A stretch of DNA of 64,000 nt from Bacillus sp. 2B10 (GTDB lineage Bacteria > Pseudomonadota > Alphaproteobacteria > Sphingomonadales > Sphingomonadaceae), in assembly GCA_003946805.1 (NCBI GenBank), contig RPSH01000013.1, forward strand, positions 29,415 to 93,414. The letters run 5' to 3'. Positions 40,569-49,592 of this stretch are shown here, in pieces. The notes under the pieces were generated by a model. It did not search any database and was not told the DNA's origin. It was given only the letters and a program-made list of their open reading frames with translations. A program made the translations under genes and the position numbers. The first letter of the stretch is position 1; each line of letters starts with the position of its first letter.

Positions 40569-43528
40569 TGCACCACCTCCGCACAGCGGCCGCACAGGTC
40601 GCCGTCGACCGCGACGTCGGGCAGATGCCGCCAGCACCGCCCGCACTTCGCCGCCCCGGTCCGCGTCACCGTGATCGGTCCATCGGCCTGGGTGACTTTC
40701 GCGACGATGAACAATTCGGCCAGTTCGTCGGCCGGCAGCGGCAGCGTGGGCACCGTCACCTCGGCCTCGAGGCTGGAGCGCACCGTCTTGTCACGGCGCA
40801 GCGGCTCGATCGCCTCGGTCACGCGGGCGCGCAGCACCCGCACATCGGCCCATTCGGTGCCGAGCGGCCGGTCGGCGGGCAGCGCGGGCAGTTCGGGCCA
40901 TTCGAGCAGGTGGACCGATCCGTCCGCGCTCGGGAACCGCGCCTGCCACACTTCTTCCGCCGTGAACGCCACGATCGGCGCGGCATAGCGGACCAGCGCA
41001 TGGAACAGCACGTCCAGCACCGTGCGATACGCCCGCCGCCGCACATCGTCTGCCGCGTCGCAATACAGCGAATCCTTGCGGATATCGAAGAAGAACGCCG
41101 ACAGGTCCTCGTTGGCGAAATCGGTCAGCGCGCGGGCATAGCGGTTGAACTCGAACGCCTCCGCCGCGCTGCGAAGCTCGGTGTCCAGCTCGCCCAGCAG
41201 ATGCAGGACATAGCGTTCCAGCCCCGGCATGTCCGCCACCGGCACCCGCTCGGCATCGGTGAAGCCGTCCAATGCGCCCAGCAGATACCGGAAACTGTTG
41301 CGCAGCTTGCGATAGGCGTCGCCGGTGCCGGCCAGCACTTCCTTGCCGATCCGCACATCCTCGAAATAATCGGTCTGCGCGACCCACAGCCGCAGGATGT
41401 CCGCGCCCGATTCGCCGATCACCTTCAACGGATCGACGACGTTGCCGAGCGACTTCGACATCTTGCGCCCATTGCCGTCGAGCGCGAAGCCATGCGTCAG
41501 CACCGCGTCATACGGCGCCTGTCCCCGCGTGCCGCAGCTTTCCAGCAGCGACGACTGGAACCAGCCGCGATGCTGGTCCGACCCTTCGAGATACAGGTTC
41601 GCGCGCGTGCCTGCGCCGAAGCGCTTTTCGATCGTGAAGACATGGGTGCAGCCCGAATCGAACCACACGTCGAGAATGTCGGTCACGACCTCATAGTCGG
41701 CGAGGTCGTAATCCGGCCCCAGCAGCGCCTGATGGTCCGCCGCATACCACGCATCGGCCCCGCCCTCGCGAAAGGCGGTCAGGATGCGGTCGTTGACCGC
41801 TGCGTCGCGCAGGTAGTCGCCGGTCGCGCGGTTGACGTACAGCGCGATCGGCACGCCCCACGCCCGCTGGCGGCTGATGACCCAGTCGGGCCGCCCTGAC
41901 ACCATCGCCCCGATCCGGTTGCGGCCCTTTTCGGGCACGAACCGGGTGCGTTCGATCGCGTCGAGCGCGATTTCGCGCAGCGTGGCGCCATTGCCGGCAG
42001 ACGCCACCCCAGCGAAGGCTGGGGTCTCAAGCGACTCCAGCCCGACACTCGCCAGCAACGGATCGCCCGCACCACCGAAGGATGCCCCAGCCTGCGCCGG
42101 GGCGACGTTCTGGGCAGCCCGGTCCATCGGAATGAACCATTGCGGCGTCGCGCGGAAAATGACCTTCGCCTTCGACCGCCAGCTATGCGGATAGCTGTGC
42201 GCAAAGTCGTCCGACGCCGCCAGCAGCGCGCCGCTCAAGCGCAGGTCGCGACAGATCGGCCCTTCCTCCAGCTTGCCGCCACGCCCGGCGGCGACGAACT
42301 TAGGGTTGATGACGCTGCCTTCGCCGCCCAGCCACGCCCAGTCGTCGCGATACCGCCCATCGCCCTGCACCGCGAACACCGGTTCGATGCCATGCGCCTT
42401 GCACAGCTCGAAATCGTCCTCGCCATGGTCAGGGGCCATATGGACCAGACCGGTACCGGCATCGGTCGTGACGAAGTCGCCGGGCAGCAGCGGACGCGGC
42501 TTGGCAAAGAACCCGCCGCGCGCGTGCATCGGGTGGCGTGCGGTCGCACCGGCGAGCGCCGAGCCGCCCTTGTAATAGACTTGGACAGCATCGCTATTGT
42601 CCCAAGCCGAACCGATCCGCTTCAGGAACGTAGGGATCAGAGCTTCAGCGACGAGGAGCTTCTTGCCAGCCAGATGAGCCAGCGCAGGCTCATCCAGCGC
42701 GCCAGTCTTGATCTCGAACAGCGCGTAATCGACCTCCGGCCCATAGGCCAAAGCCTGATTGACCGGGATCGTCCACGGCGTCGTCGTCCAGATCACCGCA
42801 TGCGCGCCGACCAGTTCCGGCGCATTCGGCGCGTCCACGATCTCGAACGCCACGTCGATCTGCGTCGACACGACGTCCTCATATTCGACCTCGGCCTCGG
42901 CCAGCGCGGTCTTTTCGACCGGCGACCACATCACCGGCTTGGCCCCGCGATAGAGTTGGCCCGACATGGCGAACTTCAACAATTCCTCGGCGATGGTCGC
43001 CTCGGCGTCGAACTTCATGGTGAGGTACGGATCGTCCCAGTCGCCCATCACGCCCAGCCGCTGGAACTGGCCCTTCTGCACCTCGACCCATTTGGCGGCA
43101 TAGGCGCGGCATTCGGCGCGGAACTCGGCCGGGGGCACCTCGTCCTTGTTGCGCTTCTTGGCGCGATACGCTTCCTCGATCTTCCACTCGATCGGCAGCC
43201 CGTGACAGTCCCACCCCGGAATGTACGGCGCGTCCTTGCCCATCAGCGACTGGGTGCGGACGACGATGTCCTTCAGCACCTTGTTCATCGCATGGCCCAT
43301 ATGGATGTCGCCATTGGCGTAGGGCGGGCCGTCGTGCAGCAGGAAGCGTTCCCGGCCCTGCCGCTCGGCGCGCAGCCGATCGTACAGCCCGATCTTCGCC
43401 CAGCGATCGAGGATCGCCGGTTCCTTGGCGGCAAGGCCGGCCTTCATCGGAAAGTCGGTCTTCGGCAGGAAGACGGTGTCGCGCCAGTCGCGCGTTTCGG
43501 GGGGCTGGGGTTCGGGCGTTTCGGTCAT
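40565..43528 (-). CDS. ileS: Isoleucyl-tRNA synthetase with repeat-derived insertion
   Basis: A 987-residue class I synthetase. HIGH-type motif HMGH at 76-79 in PPYANGDIHMGHAMNK, KMSKS in GNGRKMSKSLGNVVDPL, tryptophan-rich editing domain in the middle, and a C-terminal zinc finger from CGRCWRHLPD and DLCGRCAEVV. Residues 474-509, between WFIPMDRA and GATLREIALDAI just before the catalytic core resumes, are the translation of a Family A repeat (36 codons). This accounts for most of its excess over E. coli IleRS (938). First gene of ileS-lspA-DUF3035. Confidence 0.95.
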   Translation of the reverse strand: MTETPEPQPPETRDWRDTVFLPKTDFPMKAGLAAKEPAILDRWAKIGLYDRLRAERQGRERFLLHDGPPYANGDIHMGHAMNKVLKDIVVRTQSLMGKDAPYIPGWDCHGLPIEWKIEEAYRAKKRNKDEVPPAEFRAECRAYAAKWVEVQKGQFQRLGVMGDWDDPYLTMKFDAEATIAEELLKFAMSGQLYRGAKPVMWSPVEKTALAEAEVEYEDVVSTQIDVAFEIVDAPNAPELVGAHAVIWTTTPWTIPVNQALAYGPEVDYALFEIKTGALDEPALAHLAGKKLLVAEALIPTFLKRIGSAWDNSDAVQVYYKGGSALAGATARHPMHARGGFFAKPRPLLPGDFVTTDAGTGLVHMAPDHGEDDFELCKAHGIEPVFAVQGDGRYRDDWAWLGGEGSVINPKFVAAGRGGKLEEGPICRDLRLSGALLAASDDFAHSYPHSWRSKAKVIFRATPQWFIPMDRAAQNVAPAQAGASFGGAGDPLLASVGLESLETPAFAGVASAGNGATLREIALDAIERTRFVPEKGRNRIGAMVSGRPDWVISRQRAWGVPIALYVNRATGDYLRDAAVNDRILTAFREGGADAWYAADHQALLGPDYDLADYEVVTDILDVWFDSGCTHVFTIEKRFGAGTRANLYLEGSDQHRGWFQSSLLESCGTRGQAPYDAVLTHGFALDGNGRKMSKSLGNVVDPLKVIGESGADILRLWVAQTDYFEDVRIGKEVLAGTGDAYRKLRNSFRYLLGALDGFTDAERVPVADMPGLERYVLHLLGELDTELRSAAEAFEFNRYARALTDFANEDLSAFFFDIRKDSLYCDAADDVRRRAYRTVLDVLFHALVRYAAPIVAFTAEEVWQARFPSADGSVHLLEWPELPALPADRPLGTEWADVRVLRARVTEAIEPLRRDKTVRSSLEAEVTVPTLPLPADELAELFIVAKVTQADGPITVTRTGAAKCGRCWRHLPDVAVDGDLCGRCAEVVQ
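42001..42108. repeat. Family A element inserted in frame inside ileS
   Basis: Arms GCCACCCCAGCGAAGGCTGG and CCAGCCTGCGCCGGGGCGAC 108 bases end to end, same structure as the intergenic Family A copies. Exactly 36 codons, no stop in the ileS frame. Confidence 0.85.
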
Positions 43529-43600
43529 AGGAATGCCCGCGATTAGCCGATGCGCGCGCACACGCAAACCGCTTTCCGTGGCAGTCGGCGGCATGCAGTA

Positions 43601-43785
43601 AAGAAGAATTTGGTTCGCGCGGAGGCGCGGAGGCGCAGAGATGGTCCGTTCTTTGCCAGTGCATCGCGATCGGGAGACGCTTTACCCGGTGGCCACGATG
43701 GCAAAAGCCGCTGACGCGGGTGTCGCTTCCGCCATCGCAACCTCCTCCGCGCCTCCGCGCCTCCGCGCGAACCAGCTTCTTCTTC
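43601..43785. repeat. Family E long inverted repeat
   Basis: AAGAAGAATTTGGTTCGCGC with GGAGGCGCGGAGGCGC (43601-43636) is mirrored by CGCCTCCGCGCCTCCGCGCG with AACCAGCTTCTTCTT (43748-43783). The arms of about 40 bases flank 110 bases without an ORF. The right arm runs into the last two codons of ribF. A single arm occurs at 23331. Confidence 0.8.
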
Positions 43786-44708
43786 TACCCCAACAGCGCC
43801 CGCGCGCGGTCGCAATCCGCCGCCATCTGTACCTTCAACGCGTCGAGCGATTCGAACTTCGCCTCGGGCCGCAAATACTCGATCAGCGCGACCTCGATCA
43901 CCTGCCCGTACAGATCGCCGTCGAAATCGAAGAAATACGGCTCCAGCAGCTCGATCGGCTCGCCCGCGATCGTCGGCCGGATGCCCAGATTCGCCGCCCC
44001 CCGCAGCACCCGCCCGTCGGCCAGCCGCCCGGTCACCGCATAGATGCCGTAAGCTGGCCGCAGATAGTTGCCCATGGCGATGTTGGCGGTGGGATAGCCC
44101 AGCTGCCGGCCGAGCTTCGCGCCATGTTCCACCACGCCCTCGACCGCGAACGGCCGGGTCATCAGCGCCGCCGCCTCGCGCGGGCGTCCTTCGCGCAAGG
44201 CATCGCGGATGCGCGATGACGAGATCACCGCCGCGCCGCCCTCGACCGGGGCGACCGTCTCGGCGGTGAAGCCATGCGCCTCGCCCAGCGCGCGCAGCAC
44301 GCCCACGTCACCGCTTCGTGCCCGGCCGAAGGTGAAGTCGGTGCCGGTCACCACTCCGCCCGCGCCGATTTCGCCCGCTAGCCGCCGGGCAAACCCCTCC
44401 GCCGACAGCCCGGCCAGCGCGGCGTCGAACGCGAATACCAGCATCGCATCGGCCCCGGCGGCGGCGAACAGCCGCGCGCGCTGGTCGAGGCTGGTCAGCC
44501 GGAACGGCGGCAGCTGCGGCTGGAAATAGCGGCGGGGATGCGGGTCGAACGTCGCTACGATCGCCGGACGGCTCCGTTCGCGGGCACGCGCGACGGCGCG
44601 GGCGACCACCGCCTGGTGCCCGGCATGAAATCCATCGAAATTGCCGAGCGCGACCACGCCCCCGCGCAAATGGCCGGGGACCGTCGCGCCGCCGTCCAGA
44701 CGCTCCAT
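43785..44708 (-). CDS. ribF: Bifunctional riboflavin kinase / FAD synthetase
   Basis: A 307-residue enzyme making FMN and FAD. The N-terminal adenylyltransferase domain has ALGNFDGFHAGHQAVV (GXHXGH-type), FDPHPRRYFQP and VISSSRIRDALREG. The C-terminal kinase domain has KLGRQLGYPTANIAM and YGIYAVTGRLADGR. It follows the dipeptidase by 9 bases, and repeat DNA separates it from ileS, a neighbour in many proteobacteria. Confidence 0.95.
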   Translation of the reverse strand: MERLDGGATVPGHLRGGVVALGNFDGFHAGHQAVVARAVARARERSRPAIVATFDPHPRRYFQPQLPPFRLTSLDQRARLFAAAGADAMLVFAFDAALAGLSAEGFARRLAGEIGAGGVVTGTDFTFGRARSGDVGVLRALGEAHGFTAETVAPVEGGAAVISSSRIRDALREGRPREAAALMTRPFAVEGVVEHGAKLGRQLGYPTANIAMGNYLRPAYGIYAVTGRLADGRVLRGAANLGIRPTIAGEPIELLEPYFFDFDGDLYGQVIEVALIEYLRPEAKFESLDALKVQMAADCDRARALLG

Positions 44709-44717
44709 CGCCGCCCC

Positions 44718-45971
44718 TTAGCGGGCAGGGGAACGGGGGGAAAGGGGCTGGATTCCGCCACGCAGCACGCGCAGCGCGTTGCCGCCCATCACCGTGGCGA
44801 TGTCGCCCGGCGCCATGCCCGCCTGCGCCAGCGCCTCGGCGACCAGCCCGACCCACGCCGTATCGAACCCGGTCGTGACCGCCCCGTCGAAATCGGACCC
44901 CAGCGCGACATGGTCGATCCCGGCGATGTCGCGGACATGGACGATGGCCTTTGCGATCGCCGCCGGATCGGTCGAACACACCGCGCCCGGCCAGTAACCG
45001 ATGCCGACGATCCCGCCGGTACGGGCGATGCCGCGCACCTCGTCGTCGGTCAGGTTGCGGTTGACGTTGCACGTCGCCTGCACCCCGCCATGGCTCGACA
45101 CCACCGGCCGGCGTGCGACGCGCAGCACATCGGCCAGTGCGGCGTGGCTGGCATGCGCCACGTCGACGATCATGCCCTTGTCCTCCATCCGCGCGACGAC
45201 CTGCCGCCCGAACGGGGTCAGTCCGCCCTTAGCGCGGCCGTGCATCGATCCGGCGACCTCGTTGTCGTAGAAATGCGCGAGGCCCGCCATGCGGAACCCG
45301 CTGCGATACAGCCGGTCGAGATTGGCGAGGTCGCCCTCCAGCCCGTTCAGCCCCTCGATCGACAGCAGCGCGCCGACCGGCCGGGGGTGGCGGGCATGGA
45401 ACACCACCGGTCCGGCACTGCGCGCGTCGAGCAGCGAGTCGAGATCGGCGGACGAACGGATCAATCGCAACTGCCCGTCCGACTGCGCCGCCGCACGCCG
45501 CAGCCGGGTGGCGTGCCACAGCGATCGATTGAGCAGCGACCCCCAGGTCCTGACCGGCTGCAACTGCGCGATCACCAGCGGGGTGATGTTGTCGCTGTCG
45601 TCGCCGTTGCTGTCGTAATTCTGCCCGCGCGGTGTCTTTGTCACCGACGAGAACACCTGCAACGCGACATCGCCGTCCTGCAGGCGCGGCAGGTCGACCT
45701 GCCCCCGCTCACCGCGCGTCAACAGGTCGCGTGACCACAGCAGCGTATCGGCGTGCAGATCGACGATCGGCCCCGCCACCACCGGCGCGGGTGCCGTCGC
45801 CATCCGCCTGGCCAGCGCCGCGCTCGGCTCGACCTTGTTCATCGATCGCTCGACGATGCCGGGCGCCAGCGCGAAAAAGGCGGCGGCCAGTATCGCCAGC
45901 GCCGCCACGCCCCACCAGACCGCCCTACGCATCCGCCCCTCACGCCCCTTGGGCGTCGCGATCGACGCCAT
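44718..45971 (-). CDS. Membrane dipeptidase (peptidase M19)
   Basis: A 417-residue zinc dipeptidase of the renal-dipeptidase family. N-terminal signal-anchor RRAVWWGVAALAILAAAFFA (residues 14-35) makes it periplasmic and possibly membrane-bound. Metal-site motifs: IVDLHADTLLW (HxD), ALLSIEGLNGLEGD with bridging Glu, VDVAHASHAALADV, VVSSHGGVQATC, and LGSDFDGAVTTGFDT. ATG 45932, 13 codons downstream, is an alternative start with a GAGGGG site. It begins 9 bases after folA on the same strand. Confidence 0.9.
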   Translation of the reverse strand: MASIATPKGREGRMRRAVWWGVAALAILAAAFFALAPGIVERSMNKVEPSAALARRMATAPAPVVAGPIVDLHADTLLWSRDLLTRGERGQVDLPRLQDGDVALQVFSSVTKTPRGQNYDSNGDDSDNITPLVIAQLQPVRTWGSLLNRSLWHATRLRRAAAQSDGQLRLIRSSADLDSLLDARSAGPVVFHARHPRPVGALLSIEGLNGLEGDLANLDRLYRSGFRMAGLAHFYDNEVAGSMHGRAKGGLTPFGRQVVARMEDKGMIVDVAHASHAALADVLRVARRPVVSSHGGVQATCNVNRNLTDDEVRGIARTGGIVGIGYWPGAVCSTDPAAIAKAIVHVRDIAGIDHVALGSDFDGAVTTGFDTAWVGLVAEALAQAGMAPGDIATVMGGNALRVLRGGIQPLSPRSPAR

Positions 45972-45979
45972 GCGCCCCT

Positions 45980-46459
45980 TTACGCGGAGGCGGGCGGGCG
46001 GAGCAATCGGACGAAGCTGTACGCCGGACGTTCTCTCGCGGCACTGTGATCCTCGCGCCACGCTTCGACCCAGCCGGTGAAGCGCGGGACGATCGCATCG
46101 CCTTGCGGGCTGGCATGGACCTCGGTCAGTTCGACCCGCTCGATCTGCGGCAGGAGCAGTGCGAACACCTCCGCCCCGCCGATCACCGCCGCGTCGGGCC
46201 CGGCCAGCGCCAGCGCCGCTTCGGGGCTATGCGCCACCTCCGCCCCGTCGGCGCGCCAGTCGGTCGAGCGGGTCAGCACGATATGCCGCCGGCCGGGCAG
46301 GGGGGCGGGAAAGCTCTCGAACGTCTTGCGCCCCATCACCATCGCCCGCCCCATGGTCAGCGCCTTGAACCGCTTCAAGTCGGCGGGCAGGTGCCACGGC
46401 AACTGGCCATCGACCCCGATCACGCCATTATCGGCCCGTGCGAGGATCGCGTCGATCAT
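45980..46459 (-). CDS. folA: Dihydrofolate reductase
   Basis: A 159-residue reductase regenerating tetrahydrofolate. [28 protein letters not shown] spans the N-terminal site (shown here as [15 protein letters not shown]), with [21 protein letters not shown] and [15 protein letters not shown] after it. Its ATG overlaps the thyA stop, the classical thyA-folA pair that recycles the dihydrofolate made by ThyA. Confidence 0.96.
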   Translation of the reverse strand: MIDAILARADNGVIGVDGQLPWHLPADLKRFKALTMGRAMVMGRKTFESFPAPLPGRRHIVLTRSTDWRADGAEVAHSPEAALALAGPDAAVIGGAEVFALLLPQIERVELTEVHASPQGDAIVPRFTGWVEAWREDHSAARERPAYSFVRLLRPPASA

Positions 46460-47250
46460 ATCGCCACCGCCGCCTTGATATGCGGCTGCGCGACATAGTC
46501 GTGCAGCACGAAATCCTCGAGGACATAGCCGTCGATCGCATCCGGCCGCCGCGCGATCTCCAGCCGCGGCAGCGGCCCCGGCGTGCGGCCCAGCTGTTCG
46601 CGCGCTTGGCTGAGATGGTTCTCGTACAGGTGGCAATCGCCGCCGGTCCAGATGAACTCGCCGACCGCCAGGTCGCATTGCTGCGCCAGCATGTGCGTCA
46701 GCAGCGCATAGCTCGCGATATTGAACGGCACGCCGAGGAAGATGTCGGCGCTGCGCTGGTACAGCTGGAGCGACAGTTTCCCGTTCGCGACATGCGTCTG
46801 GAACAGGCAGTGGCAGGGCGACAGCGCCATCGCGTGCAGCTCGCCCGGGTTCCATGCGGTCACGATCTGCCGGCGCGATGCGGGGTTGGTGCGGATGGTC
46901 GCGATCAGTTCGGCGATCTGGTCGATATGCCGCCCGTCCGCCGACTCCCAGTCGCGCCACTGCTTGCCATACACCGGGCCGAGGTCGCCGTTCGCATCGG
47001 CCCATTCGTCCCAGATGCTGACCCGCTGCTCCTGCAACCACCGCACATTGGTGTCGCCACGCAGGAACCACAGCAGCTCGATGATGATCGACCGCAGGTG
47101 CAGCTTCTTGGTGGTCAGCACCGGAAAGCCGGCGGCAAGGTCGAAGCGCATCTGGTGCCCGAACACCGACCGCGTGCCCACGCCGGTGCGGTCATCGGTC
47201 GGAACGCCATGGTCGAGCGCGCGCTGCATCAGGTCGAGATAGGGGGTCAT
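46456..47250 (-). CDS. thyA: Thymidylate synthase
   Basis: A 264-residue enzyme converting dUMP to dTMP. Catalytic Cys in [43 protein letters not shown] and GDCHLYENH are all intact. Length equals the E. coli enzyme. First gene of a minus-strand series thyA-folA-dipeptidase-ribF. A Family C repeat lies directly upstream, leaving about 30 bases for promoter or ribosome site. Confidence 0.97.
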   Translation of the reverse strand: MTPYLDLMQRALDHGVPTDDRTGVGTRSVFGHQMRFDLAAGFPVLTTKKLHLRSIIIELLWFLRGDTNVRWLQEQRVSIWDEWADANGDLGPVYGKQWRDWESADGRHIDQIAELIATIRTNPASRRQIVTAWNPGELHAMALSPCHCLFQTHVANGKLSLQLYQRSADIFLGVPFNIASYALLTHMLAQQCDLAVGEFIWTGGDCHLYENHLSQAREQLGRTPGPLPRLEIARRPDAIDGYVLEDFVLHDYVAQPHIKAAVAI

Positions 47251-47278
47251 CTGGCGACACCTTGGAAATCAAAGATAC

Positions 47279-47389
47279 CGTTCGTCCTGAGTAGCCACTG
47301 AGCTTGTCGAAGGGGCGTATCGAAGGACCGTCACGGGTGCTTCGATACGGGTCTTCGACTGCGCTCAGCCCCTACTCAGCACGAACGGG
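47279..47389. repeat. Family C inverted repeat, copy 2
   Basis: CGTTCGTCCTGAGTAGCCAC at one end, CTACTCAGCACGAACG at the other, with GGCGTATCGAAGGACC and GGTGCTTCGATACGGG in between. Very similar to 62493-62607. Confidence 0.8.
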
Positions 47390-47424
47390 GTGTGTAGCGG
47401 ATACACATCCAACCGGCCTGTTAC

Positions 47425-47459
47425 ACAAAAAAAGGGCCGATGCGTCGCCGCACCGGCCC
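47425..47459 (-). terminator. Intrinsic terminator after amtB
   Basis: On the minus strand GGGCCGGTGCG / CGCATCGGCCC with tetraloop GCGA, followed by TTTTTTT. Ends glnK-amtB. Confidence 0.88.
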
Positions 47460-47529
47460 AGGGGTTTTCCGCAGGAGGAAACTGTGGGTCCGGGCGGCAG
47501 GGGACTAGGCCGCCGCCCGGAAGAGAAAC

Positions 47530-48894
47530 TCAGTAATTGTAGGCGCGCTCGCCATGTTCGCCGAGGTCGAGGCCTTCCAGCTCGACTTCCTTCGACACGC
47601 GGCCCCCGGTCAGCGCCTTGGCCACGACCCAGGCGATCGTCGTGCCGACCGCGGCCCAGACGATGGTCACCAGCACCGCGAACACCTGTACGCCCAGCTT
47701 GGCACCCATGTCGTAGTCGGCCGCACCCGGACCGCCCAGCGACGGGGCATAGACCACCGCCGTGCCGATCGCGCCGATGATACCGCCGACGCCGTGGATG
47801 CCGAACGCGTCGAGCGAGTCGTCATAGCCGAGCTTGGGCTTCACCACGGTCACCGCGAAGAAGCAGACGACCGAGGCGACGGCGCCCAGCACGATCGCGC
47901 CGAACGGACCCGAATTGCCCGCCGCCGGCGTCACCGCGACGAGGCCCGCGATGATGCCCGAACAGAAGCCCAGCGCCGAACCCTTGTGCCCCGAAAACTT
48001 CTCGGCGAGCATCCAGAACAGGCCGGCCGATGCGGTGGCGACGAAGGTGTTGATCATCGCGAGCCCTGCGGTGCCGTTCGCTTCCAGCGCGGAACCCGCG
48101 TTGAACCCGAACCAGCCCACCCACAGCAGCCCGGTGCCGACCATGGTCAGCGTCAGCGAATGCGGCGCCATGCGCTCGGTCGGGAAGCCCAGCCGCTTGC
48201 CCAGCAGGATGGCCAGCATCAGCGACGAGACGCCGGCGTTGATATGGACCACCGTACCGCCGGCGAAGTCGAGCGCCCCCGCCTTGAAGAAATAGCCGCT
48301 GGTCGCCCACACCATGTGCGCGATCGGGAAATAGGTGATCGTCAGCCAGACGATGGCGAAGACCATCACCGCGGCGAACTTGATGCGTTCGACCACCGAC
48401 CCCAGCACCAGCGCGATGGTGATCGCGGCAAAGGTCATCTGGAAGCTGATGAAGACATATTCGGGGATCTCGACCCCGGCGGTGAAGGTCGCCGCCTGCG
48501 ACGCGGCGGTGACGCCGGCGAGGAACGCCTTGCCCGGGCTGGCGATGAAGCCCGACAGCGTCGCATTCGCGACATCGGGGCCAAAGGCGAGCGAATAGCC
48601 GTACATCACCCAGATCAGCATCGCGAGTGCCGCGACCGCGCCGATCTGCGTCATCACCGACAGCATGTTCTTGGTCCGGGTCAAACCGCCATAGAACAGC
48701 GCGAGGCCCGGCACGATCATCATCAGCACGAGGACGGTCGACACCATCATCCATGCGGTGTCGCCCTTGTTGACGGTCGCGACCGGCGCGGCAGCGGCGG
48801 CGGGCGCCTGCAAGGCGGCGTCCTGTGCCCAGGCCGGCAGCGCGGCGAACAGGCCGAGCGCGGCGCCGGCCATCAGTTTCTTCGGATGTTGCAT
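47530..48894 (-). CDS. amtB: Ammonium transporter AmtB
   Basis: A 454-residue ammonium channel. A signal peptide (KLMAGAALGLFAALPAWAQ) and an Ala-rich spacer precede eleven membrane helices. LFYGGLTRTKNMLS, GGTVVHINAGVSSLMLAILLG and DAFGIHGVGGIIGAIG (pore twin-His segments) are family signatures. The C-terminal tail interacts with GlnK. Start taken at 48894 with GGGGGG just upstream. ATG 48906, overlapping the glnK stop, would add four residues. Confidence 0.95.
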   Translation of the reverse strand: MQHPKKLMAGAALGLFAALPAWAQDAALQAPAAAAAPVATVNKGDTAWMMVSTVLVLMMIVPGLALFYGGLTRTKNMLSVMTQIGAVAALAMLIWVMYGYSLAFGPDVANATLSGFIASPGKAFLAGVTAASQAATFTAGVEIPEYVFISFQMTFAAITIALVLGSVVERIKFAAVMVFAIVWLTITYFPIAHMVWATSGYFFKAGALDFAGGTVVHINAGVSSLMLAILLGKRLGFPTERMAPHSLTLTMVGTGLLWVGWFGFNAGSALEANGTAGLAMINTFVATASAGLFWMLAEKFSGHKGSALGFCSGIIAGLVAVTPAAGNSGPFGAIVLGAVASVVCFFAVTVVKPKLGYDDSLDAFGIHGVGGIIGAIGTAVVYAPSLGGPGAADYDMGAKLGVQVFAVLVTIVWAAVGTTIAWVVAKALTGGRVSKEVELEGLDLGEHGERAYNY

Positions 48895-48905
48895 GATGCC
48901 CCCCA

Positions 48906-49343
<438 letters not shown>

Positions 49344-49388
49344 TTAACGAGCGGTTAATTTGTGCAGTGCGGCGGAGTTGCCCGTTTT

Positions 49389-49592
49389 TCAGGCAGCGTC
49401 GTCGACGATCGGGCGAGCAGCATCCAGATTGTCGGCATCGACCATCACCCGCACCGGGATCAGCAGCCAGCTGCCGTCGCCGATGCTCGCCTCGCCATCG
49501 AACGCCACTGCCGGAATATCCTCGCTTTCCAGCCGCCCGACGATGATCTGCGCCTCGACCCGCGGGAAACGCCCCAGTTCGGCCAGCGGCAT
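49389..49592 (-). CDS. DUF2007-like small protein
   Basis: A 67-residue protein with ELGRFPRVEAQIIVGRLESE, VAFDGEASIGDGSWLLIPVRV and DADNLDAARPIVDD. This is the small alpha/beta pattern of DUF2007 putative signal-transducing proteins, which sit in PII neighbourhoods. The ATG overlaps the tldD TGA by one base, indicating coupling. Function unknown. Confidence 0.75.
   Translation of the reverse strand: MPLAELGRFPRVEAQIIVGRLESEDIPAVAFDGEASIGDGSWLLIPVRVMVDADNLDAARPIVDDAA

Noticed and set aside
43641..44219. 192-codon plus-strand frame opposite ribF
   Set aside because: Starts in repeat DNA and lies antisense to ribF.
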